A stretch of DNA of 64,000 nt, taken from positions 558,001 to 622,000 of the forward strand of contig CAXXVF010000002.1 in NCBI GenBank assembly GCA_963663605.2. The letters run 5' to 3'. Source of the stretch: Sporobacter sp963663605. GTDB lineage: Bacteria > Bacillota > Clostridia > Oscillospirales > Oscillospiraceae. Below are positions 50,028 to 59,276 of the stretch, one piece after another. Each line of letters begins with the position of its first letter. Positions within the stretch are counted from its first letter, which is position 1. The notes under the pieces are model-generated. The model saw only the letters and a program-made list of their open reading frames with translations. It ran no database searches and was not told where the DNA came from. Position numbers and translations under genes: made by a program.

Positions 50028-52291
50028 CGTACCGTCTGGTCGATATCGTCGAGATCCGGCTCGTTTCCGGCCGGTATGATGACCGTTTTAACGCCGGAAC
50101 GGAGCGCCGCCATCGTTTTTTCCTTCAAACCGCCGATTGGAAGGATCCTGCCGCGCAGCGTGATCTCACCCGTCATGGCCAGATCCCGCCGTACCGGCGC
50201 GCCTGTGAGCGCGGATATGACAGCGACGGCTATAGTTATGCCGGCGGACGGGCCGTCCTTCGGCACGGCGCCTTCGGGAAAGTGGATGTGTATATCCCGG
50301 TTTTTATAAAACTCGGGATCGATTGCAAGGAGCTTTGCGCGGCTTCTTATATACGAAACCGCCGCATGCGCCGATTCCTTCATGACGTCTCCGAGATTGC
50401 CGGTCAGCTCCAGCTTTCCGGTACCCTCCAGGATGTTCACCTCGACGTCGAGCGTTTCGCCGCCGGCCGACGTCCACGCAAGGCCCTTAACGAGCCCGAT
50501 CTCATCTTTTCCCGAAATTCCCTCGGGCTTATATTTCTTAACGCCCAGATACTCCTCGAGCATGCCCGTCGTAATCGTTGCCGTTTTGATCTCCCCGGCT
50601 ACGATTTTAGAAGCCGTCTTCCGGCAGGCCGCAGCGATCTCGCGCTCCAAAAGACGAACGCCGGATTCCTTCGTATAACCCGATATGATCTCCAAAACGG
50701 CGTCGTCCTTGATTTTCAGCTGACGTGCGTTCAGGCCGTGCTTTTTCCGCTGTCTCGGGATCAGGTGCCTTTTTGCGATCTCAAGCTTTTCCATATCCGT
50801 ATAGCTGGACAGCTCGATCACTTCCATGCGGTCCAAAAGCGGACGCGGTATCGTCGCCGTCGTATTGGCCGTCGTGATGAACATCACGCCGGACAGGTCG
50901 AACGGTACCTCCAGATAGTGATCGCGGAAAGTGGCGTTTTGTTCGGGGTCAAGCGCCTCTAAAAGCGCGGATGACGGGTCCCCCCTGTAGTCGCTCCCGA
51001 GCTTGTCGATCTCGTCGAGTAGTAAAAGCGGATTTTTGGTGCCCGCCTGTATTATTGCGGACAGGATACGCCCCGGCATCGCGCCTACGTATGTCTTTCG
51101 GTGCCCGCGTATCTCCGCCTCGTCATGGACGCCGCCGAGCGCCATGCGCGCGAGTTTACGGTTTAATGCCCTGGCGATGCTGATAGCCACCGACGTCTTG
51201 CCGACGCCCGGCGGCCCGACAAGACACAGGATCGTACTGTTTGACTTCTCGCTAAGCTCCCGTACGGATAAAAATTCAATGATCCGCTCTTTGACCTTAT
51301 CCAGGCCGAAATGATCGTTATCGAGTATCTTACGGGCGGCCGTAACGTCCAGGCGTTCCTTGCTCGTTTTGTTCCAAGGCAGCTCCAGGCAGGTGTCCAG
51401 ATAGTTTCTCAGGACCGATGCCTCCGAGGAGCCGAACTGCTGTTTTTCAAGCCGGTCGACTTCCTTGAAAAGTTTCTTCTCGATTTCCTTATCCAGCTTT
51501 AAAGCAGCAATTCGTCTTCTGTAATCCTCGTATTCCGACATGCTTTCCGAGGCTTCACCCAGTTCGGACTGTATCACCCGCAGCTGCTCGCGCAGGACGT
51601 GTTCACGCTGCTGGCGTTCCAGCCGTCCGCGCAGCCGCTCGTCGAGCTGCTGCTCGATCTCAATGACCTCGATTTCATGCATCAGCATATCGCAGGCAAT
51701 CTCCAGCCTCTTGACGGGCGCGGTCGTTTCCAGAATAAGCTGCTTTTTCTCCGGCTTTAAATACATGTTCTGCGTGACATAGTCGGCGATATAACCGGGT
51801 TCGTTCGATGCGTAGATCGCTATTACGGCCTCTTTTGTGACGTTACCGGTTACGGACGCGTACGCGTCGAACAGCCCGACGCTTTTCCGTATAAGCGCTT
51901 CTACCCTGGGCGTCACTTTTTCCGTCTTGTTTTCCTCTATCGGCTCGACGGTTGCATGGAACACGTCTTTTGTTTTCTCGATATTTACGACGGATGCGCG
52001 GAACTGGCCTTCTACAAGCACTTTTATGCCGCCGCCCGGTATCCTTAGAAGCTGCCGTATCGAACAAACCGTTCCGATCTTATACAGGTCCGCTTCCTCC
52101 GGCGATTCTTTGGTGATATCTTTCTGTGCCAGCAGGAATATCCGGCGGCTGCCTTCCGAGGCGTTGTTTAAAGCCGCGACCGACATCGGGCGTTCCACGT
52201 CGAAATTTAGGAGCATATTCGGGAATACCGACAGTCCGCGCAGCGCCAGCATCGGCAGTCTTTCATGTGTTATGTGCATATCTCTATTCAT
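50018..52291 (-). CDS. lon: ATP-dependent protease Lon, frameshifted near its C terminus
   Basis: 757 residues from ATG 52291 (GGGAGGTC site upstream). A LON substrate-binding domain (about 1-200), an AAA+ module with GPPGVGKTSVAISIA and DEIDKLGSDYRGD, then the protease domain with the catalytic Ser in KDGPSAGITIAV and Lys in GGLKEKTMAALRSG. The frame then ends early after DDIDQTVRRH, and the final conserved helix is found in another frame at 50027-49866. The catalytic dyad is present, so some activity may remain, but the end of the protease domain is lost. It degrades damaged proteins. Confidence 0.94.
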   Translation of the reverse strand: MNRDMHITHERLPMLALRGLSVFPNMLLNFDVERPMSVAALNNASEGSRRIFLLAQKDITKESPEEADLYKIGTVCSIRQLLRIPGGGIKVLVEGQFRASVVNIEKTKDVFHATVEPIEENKTEKVTPRVEALIRKSVGLFDAYASVTGNVTKEAVIAIYASNEPGYIADYVTQNMYLKPEKKQLILETTAPVKRLEIACDMLMHEIEVIEIEQQLDERLRGRLERQQREHVLREQLRVIQSELGEASESMSEYEDYRRRIAALKLDKEIEKKLFKEVDRLEKQQFGSSEASVLRNYLDTCLELPWNKTSKERLDVTAARKILDNDHFGLDKVKERIIEFLSVRELSEKSNSTILCLVGPPGVGKTSVAISIARALNRKLARMALGGVHDEAEIRGHRKTYVGAMPGRILSAIIQAGTKNPLLLLDEIDKLGSDYRGDPSSALLEALDPEQNATFRDHYLEVPFDLSGVMFITTANTTATIPRPLLDRMEVIELSSYTDMEKLEIAKRHLIPRQRKKHGLNARQLKIKDDAVLEIISGYTKESGVRLLEREIAAACRKTASKIVAGEIKTATITTGMLEEYLGVKKYKPEGISGKDEIGLVKGLAWTSAGGETLDVEVNILEGTGKLELTGNLGDVMKESAHAAVSYIRSRAKLLAIDPEFYKNRDIHIHFPEGAVPKDGPSAGITIAVAVISALTGAPVRRDLAMTGEITLRGRILPIGGLKEKTMAALRSGVKTVIIPAGNEPDLDDIDQTVRRH

Positions 52292-52337
52292 GTCAGTTGA
52301 CCTCCCTTCATTCAAGGAGTAGTTTTATATGTTACAA

Positions 52338-52363
52338 CGAGCCGCACTTAATCGTGCGGCTCG
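52338..52363 (-). terminator. hairpin between clpX and lon
   Basis: CGAGCCGCAC-6 bases-GTGCGGCTCG, a strong 10-bp stem 12 bases past the clpX stop. It lacks a solid T run, so it may partly uncouple lon from clpX. Confidence 0.5.
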
Positions 52364-52374
52364 ATCGTGTCTTT

Positions 52375-53661
52375 CTAGGATGCGCTGTTTACGTCTGGGT
52401 CGATCTGAGGCTTCGACCGGCGTATGACCTGCGGTTTCTCGGTCTTTGAAACGCACGCTTCCGTTATTACGACTTTTTCGATCTTGCTGTCCGACGGTAC
52501 TTCGTACATGATGTCCAGCATGATCTCTTCCATGACGCTTCGCAGGCCTCTGGCGCCGATTTCCATTTCGATCGCTTTATCGGCTATAGCTGCCAGCGCT
52601 TCGTCGGTAAACTCCAGCGTCACGTTGTCGTAACCTATGAGGACAGTATACTGTTTTGTAAGCGAGTTTTTCGGCTCCGTCAATATACGCACCAGATCCT
52701 CCTTGCTGAGAGATCTGAGCGTCGTAATGACCGGCATGCGCCCGACAAGCTCCGGTATCAGTCCGTACTTCAAAAGGTCGTGCGACTGGATATTTTCCAG
52801 CGTCTCGCCGATGTTTTTGTCTTTTTTGCTTTTGATCTCCGCGCCGAATCCGATATTCTTTTTATCCATGCGGTTCTCGATGATCCGTTCGACCTCGTCG
52901 AACGCGCCGCCGCAAATGAACAGGATGCTCGTTGTGTCGATGCTTATGAATTCCTGGTGCGGATGTTTGCGCCCGCCCTGAGGCGGTACGTTTGCAACGG
53001 TGCCCTCCAGTATCTTTAAAAGCGCCTGTTGTACACCCTCTCCGGATACGTCGCGGGTGATGGATGTGTTCTCGCTTTTACGCGCGATCTTGTCGATCTC
53101 GTCGATATAAATGATGCCGCGCTGCGCGCGCTCGATATCGAAATCGGCCGCCTGCAGAAGGCGCAGCAGGATGTTTTCAACATCGTCGCCGACATAGCCC
53201 GCTTCCGTCAGGGTCGTCGCGTCCGCGATGGCGAACGGCACCTGGAGGATGCGTGCCAGCGTCTGCGCGAAAAGCGTTTTACCGCTGCCTGTCGGTCCGA
53301 CGAGCAGGATATTGCTTTTCTGCAGCTCCGTATCGTTGTTACTGCCATAGAAGATCCGCTTATAGTGGTTGTAAACGGCTACCGCAAGGGAGATCTTGGC
53401 TTTTTCCTGCCCAATGATATAATCATCAAGCACCGCGCGGATTTCGGCCGGTTTCGGCAGGCTTTCCACATCGCCTTCGTTTTCTTCCGACCGTACGATT
53501 TTCATCGGGACGAATTCATCTCCAAGTATGCTCGTGCACAGCGCAATGCATTCGTTGCAGATGTATGAGGCGCCCTGTCCGGCTATTATGCGGTTAACTT
53601 GATCCTGTCGCTTTCCGCAGAAACTGCAGCGTACGATCTTGTTATCGTCATATTTTGCCAT
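52375..53661 (-). CDS. clpX: ClpX ATPase subunit of the Clp protease
   Basis: 428 residues. Zinc-binding domain with CSFCGKRQDQV and ICNECIALC, Walker A VGPTGSGKTLFAQ, Walker B IIYIDEIDKI, and the ClpP-docking IGFGAE motif (the IGF loop). Unfolds proteins for ClpP. Standard order tig-clpP-clpX-lon. Confidence 0.98.
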   Translation of the reverse strand: MAKYDDNKIVRCSFCGKRQDQVNRIIAGQGASYICNECIALCTSILGDEFVPMKIVRSEENEGDVESLPKPAEIRAVLDDYIIGQEKAKISLAVAVYNHYKRIFYGSNNDTELQKSNILLVGPTGSGKTLFAQTLARILQVPFAIADATTLTEAGYVGDDVENILLRLLQAADFDIERAQRGIIYIDEIDKIARKSENTSITRDVSGEGVQQALLKILEGTVANVPPQGGRKHPHQEFISIDTTSILFICGGAFDEVERIIENRMDKKNIGFGAEIKSKKDKNIGETLENIQSHDLLKYGLIPELVGRMPVITTLRSLSKEDLVRILTEPKNSLTKQYTVLIGYDNVTLEFTDEALAAIADKAIEMEIGARGLRSVMEEIMLDIMYEVPSDSKIEKVVITEACVSKTEKPQVIRRSKPQIDPDVNSAS

Positions 53662-53672
53662 CTATAACTCCC

Positions 53673-54263
53673 CTAACGCTTATATATTACGTTATCTATA
53701 AGTCCGAATTCCTTGGCCTCTTCGGCGGTCATGAACCGGTCGCGCTCAAGCGCAGCGTGGATCTCTTCGACCGTTTTGCCTGTATGCTCTGAATACAGCG
53801 TGTTCAGGCGCTGCTTTGTGCGCATGATATTCTCCGCGTGGATCTGTATGTCCGTCGCCTGTCCGCGGAAGCCGCTTGACGGCTGATGGACCATGATCTC
53901 GGAGTTCGGCAGCGCGATGCGCTTGCCTTTTGCGCCCGCAGCCAGCAGGAACGAACCCATGCTTGCAGCCAGTCCGATACAGATGGTGGACACATCCGCC
54001 TTGATATACTGCATCGTGTCATAGATCGCCAGGCCCGACGTAACAGACCCGCCGGGGCTGTTGATGTAAAACTGTATGTCTTTATCCGGGTCCTGCGCCT
54101 CCAGATACAGAAGCTGCGCAACCACAAGGCTTGCCGTCGTATCGTTCACCTCTTCGCTCAGAAAAACGATCCTGTCGTTTAGAAGCCTTGAAAAAATATC
54201 GTAAGAACGCTCACCGCGTGATGTCTGTTCCACAACATATGGTACGAGACTCATATTATTCAA
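53673..54263 (-). CDS. clpP: ClpP protease subunit
   Basis: 196 residues. Catalytic triad Ser in GLAASMGSFLLAAG, His in MVHQPSSGFRGQATD, and Asp in AALERDRFM. Active after ring assembly and ClpX binding. It lies 11 bases before clpX. Confidence 0.98.
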   Translation of the reverse strand: MNNMSLVPYVVEQTSRGERSYDIFSRLLNDRIVFLSEEVNDTTASLVVAQLLYLEAQDPDKDIQFYINSPGGSVTSGLAIYDTMQYIKADVSTICIGLAASMGSFLLAAGAKGKRIALPNSEIMVHQPSSGFRGQATDIQIHAENIMRTKQRLNTLYSEHTGKTVEEIHAALERDRFMTAEEAKEFGLIDNVIYKR

Positions 54264-54368
54264 CTCCTTTGTTATATTGTTGTCGTACTATTCAAAAGAT
54301 AACAATATATTGTAATCATGTCAATGATATTGCCCAAGGAAACGGGCCTGTATTCAACATTTTACAGT

Positions 54369-55982
54369 TTATTCATTATTGCCTTTGTCGCCGGAAGATG
54401 TCTTTTTAGCCGCAGGCTTCTTTGCGGGGGCCTTCTCGGCTGTTTCTTTTTTAGCCGCAGGCTTCTTTGCAGGGGCCTTTTCGGCTGTTTCTTTTTTGGC
54501 TGTCGTCTTCTTTGCCGGAGCCTTCTCAGCTGTTTCTTTTTTAGCCGCAGGCTTCTTTGCGGGGGCCTTTTCGGCCGTTTCCTTTTTAGCTGCCGGCTTT
54601 TTGGCGGGGGCCTTCTCGGCTGTTTCCTTCTTTTCCGCCGTCTTCTTTGCCGGAGCCTTCTCGGCAGCCGGTTTCTTTTCTTCCTCAGCGGGCTCTTCTT
54701 CCGTCGGTTCTTCCGCTATCGCGTTTTCAACGACCAGATCAGAAGCTTTTTTGATGCCGAGATCGCGCATGATCGTATCCTTCGGCACATTCTGTTTTAC
54801 CGCGTCGACCTCAACGCCGTAGCTTTCGGCCATTTCGGCATAGTATTTTTCAACATCCTCGTCCGTAGGTTCGAATTTTTCAAGCTCCGCGATTTTTTCC
54901 AGCGCGAGCGTAGTTTTGATCTGACGGACGGCATTCGGGCGCATATTCTCCCGGAACGTTTCCGGCGTCATACCCATCATGCTCATATACTGCTCGAGCT
55001 GCATCCCGTAAGAAGCCAGCTGCGCGCGCATATTCTGGATCTGGTTGTCCATGAATTCATTTATCATGGCTTCGGGCACGTCGTCCTCAATGACTTCGGA
55101 CAGCTTCGTAAGCACTGCGTCCTCGAACGCTTTCTGCGCTTCCGTTTCTTTGGATGCAGTCAGGTTTTCGAGAATGCTTTTCTTATATTCCTCAATCGTG
55201 TCGAACTCCGAGACGTCTTTTGCGAACTCGTCGTCGAGCTCCGGCAGGATCTTTTCCTTAATCTCCTTGACCTTGACCTTAAACAAAACCGGTTTGCCCG
55301 CGAGGTCTTCTTGATACTCTGTCGGGAAAAACAGGTTCAGGTCGCGCTCTTCGCCCACAGTCATGCCCTGGACTTTTTCCTCAAAGCCCGGTATGAACGT
55401 GTTGGAGCCAAGCTCCAGCTCATAATCTTCACCCTTGCCGCCCTCGAAAGCCACGCCGTTTACAAAGCCCTCAAAATCTATCGTGACCGTATCGCCGTTT
55501 ATGGCCGGCCTATCGGCCGTCTGGATACGCGCGTTCCGAAGCTGTACGGAAGCGATCTCGCTGTCGACAGCCGAATCCTCGACTTTGGCTTTCGGCTTAA
55601 CGGCCTTGATCCCTTTGTAGTCGCCGACCGTCACTTCAGGATAAAGCTCAACGGAATATTTCACCGTCACTGTCTTGTCGTCTCCGAAATTGACGTCCTT
55701 TATATTCGGATATCCGACAACACGTAGCTCCGATTCCGAAACGCCCTGACTGCAGACTGCCGGTAGTATGATATCCAGCGCATCGTCATAAAAGACGTTT
55801 GCGCCGTACATATTTTCAATGAGCTTGCGCGGAGCCTTCCCCTTCCGGAATCCCGGTACGGCTATCTGCGCTTTGTTCTTCCGATAGGATTCCTCCAGCG
55901 CTTTGTCGAATTCCTCTGCCGAAACAACGACTGTCAGCTCTGCTGTTTTGTTTTCATTTTTTTCGCAGCTCGTTACGTTCAA
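54369..55982 (-). CDS. tig: trigger factor with a Lys/Ala/Pro-repeat tail
   Basis: 537 residues, against a usual 430. The ribosome-binding domain has FRKGKAPRKLIE (the G-F-R-K-G-K-x-P motif); the PPIase domain lies at about 160-240 (DGDTVTIDFEGFVNGVAFEG-like), and the arms are at about 270-425. After residue 425 come an acidic stretch (EEPTEEEPAEEEKK) and five near-identical 15-residue repeats of the type ETAEKAPAKKPAAKK, then SSGDKGNNE. The tail is histone-H1-like and highly basic; not part of the usual chaperone. It acts on nascent chains at the ribosome. Confidence 0.96.
   Translation of the reverse strand: MNVTSCEKNENKTAELTVVVSAEEFDKALEESYRKNKAQIAVPGFRKGKAPRKLIENMYGANVFYDDALDIILPAVCSQGVSESELRVVGYPNIKDVNFGDDKTVTVKYSVELYPEVTVGDYKGIKAVKPKAKVEDSAVDSEIASVQLRNARIQTADRPAINGDTVTIDFEGFVNGVAFEGGKGEDYELELGSNTFIPGFEEKVQGMTVGEERDLNLFFPTEYQEDLAGKPVLFKVKVKEIKEKILPELDDEFAKDVSEFDTIEEYKKSILENLTASKETEAQKAFEDAVLTKLSEVIEDDVPEAMINEFMDNQIQNMRAQLASYGMQLEQYMSMMGMTPETFRENMRPNAVRQIKTTLALEKIAELEKFEPTDEDVEKYYAEMAESYGVEVDAVKQNVPKDTIMRDLGIKKASDLVVENAIAEEPTEEEPAEEEKKPAAEKAPAKKTAEKKETAEKAPAKKPAAKKETAEKAPAKKPAAKKETAEKAPAKKTTAKKETAEKAPAKKPAAKKETAEKAPAKKPAAKKTSSGDKGNNE
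54400..54640 (-). repeat. 45-bp tandem repeat in the tig 3' end
   Basis: About five copies of a 45-base unit encoding KKETAEKAPAKKPAA, differing at a few bases (one copy carries TTA instead of PAA). Typical of slippage-prone coding repeats. Confidence 0.85.
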
Positions 55983-56077
55983 TATTTCTTCCTCCTAGTT
56001 AAAAAGCAGCCAATTATTGGCCATTTACAGGCATGCTTGCGTAATTGTATCAGATACTTCTGGTGTTTGCAATATTT

Positions 56078-56767
56078 TCAAAGAACTTTTACAGGCTCAA
56101 AACCAACGTAATCTGCCGATATCATATGATACATTATGCCCTCGTGTCCGCCCGTTAAAGCCCATCTGTGACCCTGACCGTGTATATGTCCGTACCAGCA
56201 GCTTTTAACGCCGTATGCATTCATGACGTCAATGATCCCCCGGCTTACATATTCTTTGAATATGGGCGGATAATGAAAAAAGCAGATTCTTTCCGCCGCG
56301 CCGCCCGCCGCCTTCAAGGACGCCTCCAGTCTCAGTACTTCTCTGTCCATGATTTTTTTATCGTGTATCGCGCCGTTTTTTTCATCATAGAACCATCCGC
56401 GTGTTCCGCAGATTGCCGTATCGCCGTACAAAAAGCAGTTGTTGAACAGGATGTCGATACTTGTTATTTCGTTATCTTCGAAGAATTTCTTAATTTTTGT
56501 TGCCGTCGTCCACCAGTAATCATGATTGCCCTTGAGCAAAATCTTCTTACCGGGCAGCGCGTCGATGAATTTAAAATCCGGCAGGCTTTCCTCCAGAGAC
56601 ATCCCCCATGATACGTCCCCGCATACAACGCATAAATCAGAAGGTTCGAGACGTTCGAAGCCAACTTTTATTTTTTCCACATAATTGTCCCAGCCGCCTC
56701 CGAAAATATCCATCGGCTTGTCGGAGCCCAGCGAAAGGTGCAGATCGCCGATTGCATAAAGAGACAT
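56078..56767 (-). CDS. metallophosphoesterase
   Basis: 229 residues from ATG 56767 (AAGGAA upstream). Calcineurin-like motifs: YAIGDLHLSLG (GDxH), CGDVSWGM (GD), LKGNHDYWW (GNHD), and the late CWYGHIHGQGHRW (GHxH), so a two-metal site is intact. Substrate unknown; related proteins hydrolyse cyclic nucleotides or nucleoside phosphates. Confidence 0.92.
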   Translation of the reverse strand: MSLYAIGDLHLSLGSDKPMDIFGGGWDNYVEKIKVGFERLEPSDLCVVCGDVSWGMSLEESLPDFKFIDALPGKKILLKGNHDYWWTTATKIKKFFEDNEITSIDILFNNCFLYGDTAICGTRGWFYDEKNGAIHDKKIMDREVLRLEASLKAAGGAAERICFFHYPPIFKEYVSRGIIDVMNAYGVKSCWYGHIHGQGHRWALTGGHEGIMYHMISADYVGFEPVKVL

Positions 56768-57031
56768 CTTCCACATTTCCTTTTTATACTAAAAACAAGT
56801 GGAAAACGTTGAAAGCTGACGCGCCGGATACAATGGATTCCATTTGTATTTAGTATTGATGATATATACAATGCATATTACGTTCGGGCCGACTTATGCG
56901 CACGGTGGTAAATACACAATCAACAAGTCCTCGTCATAAACCACTGCGTACCGGCAGATACTAGGTTTCGGCGGGCAATATCGATTCGTTGTAATATGCG
57001 CCTGCCAAGCTAAACTTAAAGGAGCGATCAT

Positions 57032-57211
57032 ATGGCTGATATGAAAACGGGCGATACGCTTTACGGCGTTTCATGCGACGCTGTCCACTGTAAATACCAC
57101 GGGCATGACAACCGTTGCATGGCTGAAAACATCATTGTGGAATCGCCCAATGCCATTAAAAAATCCGAGACCTTCTGCGGAACGTTTGCGCCGCGCCCAT
57201 CCGACCGTTAG
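57032..57211 (+). CDS. DUF1540 cysteine-rich small protein
   Basis: 59 residues from ATG 57032 with AAAGGAG upstream. Pattern GVSCDAVHCKYHGHDNRCMA, then a later SETFCGTF: four Cys and a His, the DUF1540 layout, probably zinc-binding. Common in spore-forming Clostridia, function unknown. It is followed by a perfect terminator, so it is a single-gene unit. Confidence 0.85.
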   Translation: MADMKTGDTLYGVSCDAVHCKYHGHDNRCMAENIIVESPNAIKKSETFCGTFAPRPSDR

Positions 57212-57260
57212 CCGGTCGCCGCATAAAGGCGTCTGCGCATAACGCCTGCCGCCTTTTTGT

Positions 57261-57296
57261 GATCGGGGATGGCGTCTGCCACCCCCGATCTTTTTT
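57261..57296 (+). terminator. Rho-independent terminator of the DUF1540 gene
   Basis: GATCGGGG-a-TGGC-gtct-GCCA-c-CCCCGATC then TTTTTT. A strong two-part stem. It also lies just past the thrC stop on the other strand. Confidence 0.9.
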
Positions 57297-57304
57297 ATGC
57301 GCGT

Positions 57305-58792
57305 TTAAATTAAAAATCGTTTGACCGCATCCGCCATTTCAGAGCGTTCGACGCATTCATGAAACCGCACCGGCTTGCCGCGCAGTGACTTTAACGGCGG
57401 CGGCGCCGTTACGCCTGCCGCTTCCTCCAGCTTTCCGATGAGCGCCAGGCCGTCCCGGGACGTATCCTTTCCGAGCGCGTCGAGTACGCTGTCGCAGAAT
57501 TTAAACGGGCTGGCGGTCGATACGACGGCTGCGTACATGTTGTCCCCGGTCTTCTCCCGGTATTTTTTCAAAACACTGTACGCCACGGCCGTGTGTGTGT
57601 CTATCAGGTATCCCTTTTTCTCAAACATTTCCCGGATGGTTGTTTTTGTCTCTTCGTCCGAGCTCCAGCCGGAACCGAAAAGGCTGTCGACCGCGTCCTT
57701 GATCTCCGGCGCCACCGTATAGACGCCGTTTTCGGAAAGCGCTTTCATATAAGCAGATACAAGCGTATCGTCCCTGCCGGACAAGTGAAACAGCAGACGC
57801 TCCAGATTGCTGGAGACAAGTATGTCCATCGACGGCGAGATCGTCGTCATGAACGCCCTGTTTTTATTGTACACGCCCGTTTCTATAAACTCCGTTAATA
57901 CATCGTTGCAGTTGGACGCGCAGATAAGCCTGTTTACCGGCAGCCCCATTTTTTTGGCGTAGTAGCCCGCCAGTATGTTGCCGAAATTACCGGTCGGCAC
58001 ACAAAAATTGATGGGCTTGCCGGACTTGACCGCGCCGCTTTTAACAAGATCGCAGTACGCCGAGATATAATAAACGATCTGCGGCAGGAGCCGTCCCCAG
58101 TTTATCGAATTGGCCGAAGACAGGAAATACCCGTTTTCCGCGAGCTTTTCCCTTATGGCTTCGTCCGAGAATATCGCCTTGACGCCCGCCTGAGCGTCGT
58201 CAAAATTCCCGTCGACCGCCGCGACGCCGACATTTCCGCCGTCCTGCGTCGTCATCTGCAGCTTCTGGATGTCGGACACGCCGTCGTCCGGGTAAAACAC
58301 CATGATCTTCGTGCGCGGCACATCCTTAAACCCTTCAAGCGCCGCTTTCCCCGTATCGCCCGAGGTGGCCACGAGGATACATACGTCCTTCTTCTCCGAC
58401 GTTTTTTCCAAAGACGCGGACAAAAGATGCGGCAGCATCTGAAGCGCCATATCCTTGAAAGCGCAGGTCGGACCGTGCCACAGCTCCAGAAAAGACGTAT
58501 TTTCGTCGTAAGCCTCTACGGGCGCGACGGCTTCATGGTCAAACGATGCCGGTCCGTACGCCGTTGACGCGTAGGACAGCAGCTCTTCCTCCGTGAAGTC
58601 GTCCAAAAACAGCTTCATTATATAAACGGCCCGTTCAATATAGGTCATCCCTGTCATACGACGAAGGGCGTTGTCGGGCAGTTTCGGGAACGACTCCGGC
58701 ACAAACAGCCCGCCGTCTGCGGACAAGCCTTTCGCAATCGCCTGTGAGGCCGTCAATGCGGCCGATTTATTTCGTGTGCTGTGATAAAGCAT
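57305..58792 (-). CDS. thrC: threonine synthase
   Basis: 495 residues from ATG 58792 (GGAAGG upstream). N-terminal YHSTRNKSAALTASQAIAKG, and the PLP Lys in GPTCAFKDMALQ, then ATSGDTGKAALEGF and FCVPTGNFGNILAGYYAKKM. Long (fungal/gram-negative-like) form. Converts phosphohomoserine to threonine. It stands alone, without hom or thrB in the window, and the 74 bases before it are too short for a T-box. Confidence 0.96.
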   Translation of the reverse strand: MLYHSTRNKSAALTASQAIAKGLSADGGLFVPESFPKLPDNALRRMTGMTYIERAVYIMKLFLDDFTEEELLSYASTAYGPASFDHEAVAPVEAYDENTSFLELWHGPTCAFKDMALQMLPHLLSASLEKTSEKKDVCILVATSGDTGKAALEGFKDVPRTKIMVFYPDDGVSDIQKLQMTTQDGGNVGVAAVDGNFDDAQAGVKAIFSDEAIREKLAENGYFLSSANSINWGRLLPQIVYYISAYCDLVKSGAVKSGKPINFCVPTGNFGNILAGYYAKKMGLPVNRLICASNCNDVLTEFIETGVYNKNRAFMTTISPSMDILVSSNLERLLFHLSGRDDTLVSAYMKALSENGVYTVAPEIKDAVDSLFGSGWSSDEETKTTIREMFEKKGYLIDTHTAVAYSVLKKYREKTGDNMYAAVVSTASPFKFCDSVLDALGKDTSRDGLALIGKLEEAAGVTAPPPLKSLRGKPVRFHECVERSEMADAVKRFLI

Positions 58793-58866
58793 GCTTTTTT
58801 TCCTTCCGACACATAATACATTTTTATGCCTTAGTATACGCATTCTTCCGATCTGACGGCGTCCTG

Positions 58867-59229
58867 CTATTGGAATGCGTTTTCGATATGGTTTATCCTC
58901 GGGTTTTTCGTATCCGTGCCCTCGGGCGCATATATCTCAATGACATCGAACCTCGGCTGAAGCGCCGTTTCATGCTCCGAGAGCCATATCCCGGCCGTTT
59001 TCCGTATGCGCTCCTGCTTCGCCGCGCCGACAAATTCGCGCGCTTCGGCAAACCGGCTGTTTTTCCTTACTTTCACCTCAACAAAGACGATAAACGCACG
59101 GTTTTTTACGATTACGTCGATCTCTCCGAACCGCGTCCGGTAACCCATGCCGACGCGCTCATATTTCTTCCGCCTGAGGTACTCCAGGGCTAGCGCTTCG
59201 CCCCAGCTTCCGCGCAGCTTTGTATCCAG
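58867..59229 (-). CDS. yraN: YraN/UPF0102 endonuclease-like protein
   Basis: 120 residues starting at CTG 59229, chosen because GGAGG lies seven bases before it and because the N-terminal LRGSWGEALALEYLRRKKYE is needed to match the family. No ATG, GTG or TTG is in a usable place. The middle has the PD-(D/E)xK-like core TRFGEIDVIVKN ... VFVEVKVRK. It follows rnhB, the normal order. Confidence 0.83.
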   Translation of the reverse strand: MDTKLRGSWGEALALEYLRRKKYERVGMGYRTRFGEIDVIVKNRAFIVFVEVKVRKNSRFAEAREFVGAAKQERIRKTAGIWLSEHETALQPRFDVIEIYAPEGTDTKNPRINHIENAFQ

Positions 59230-59276
59230 CTTGATCCCTCCAAAAACGCGAAGGATGTTTCTATTGAATATTAGTA

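Noticed and set aside
49838..50962. A 374-residue open frame on the plus strand opposite lon
   Set aside because: It overlaps the conserved Lon protease domain and has no recognisable motif.
54400..54640. Regular 45-bp units as a CRISPR array
   Set aside because: The units are contiguous without spacers and encode the tig tail in frame.
54318..55727. A 469-residue open frame on the plus strand opposite tig
   Set aside because: It is a shadow of tig with Phe/Arg/Leu-rich low complexity generated by its repeats and high codon bias.
58793..58866. T-box riboswitch before thrC
   Set aside because: The gap is only 74 bases and no T-box sequence or antiterminator is seen.
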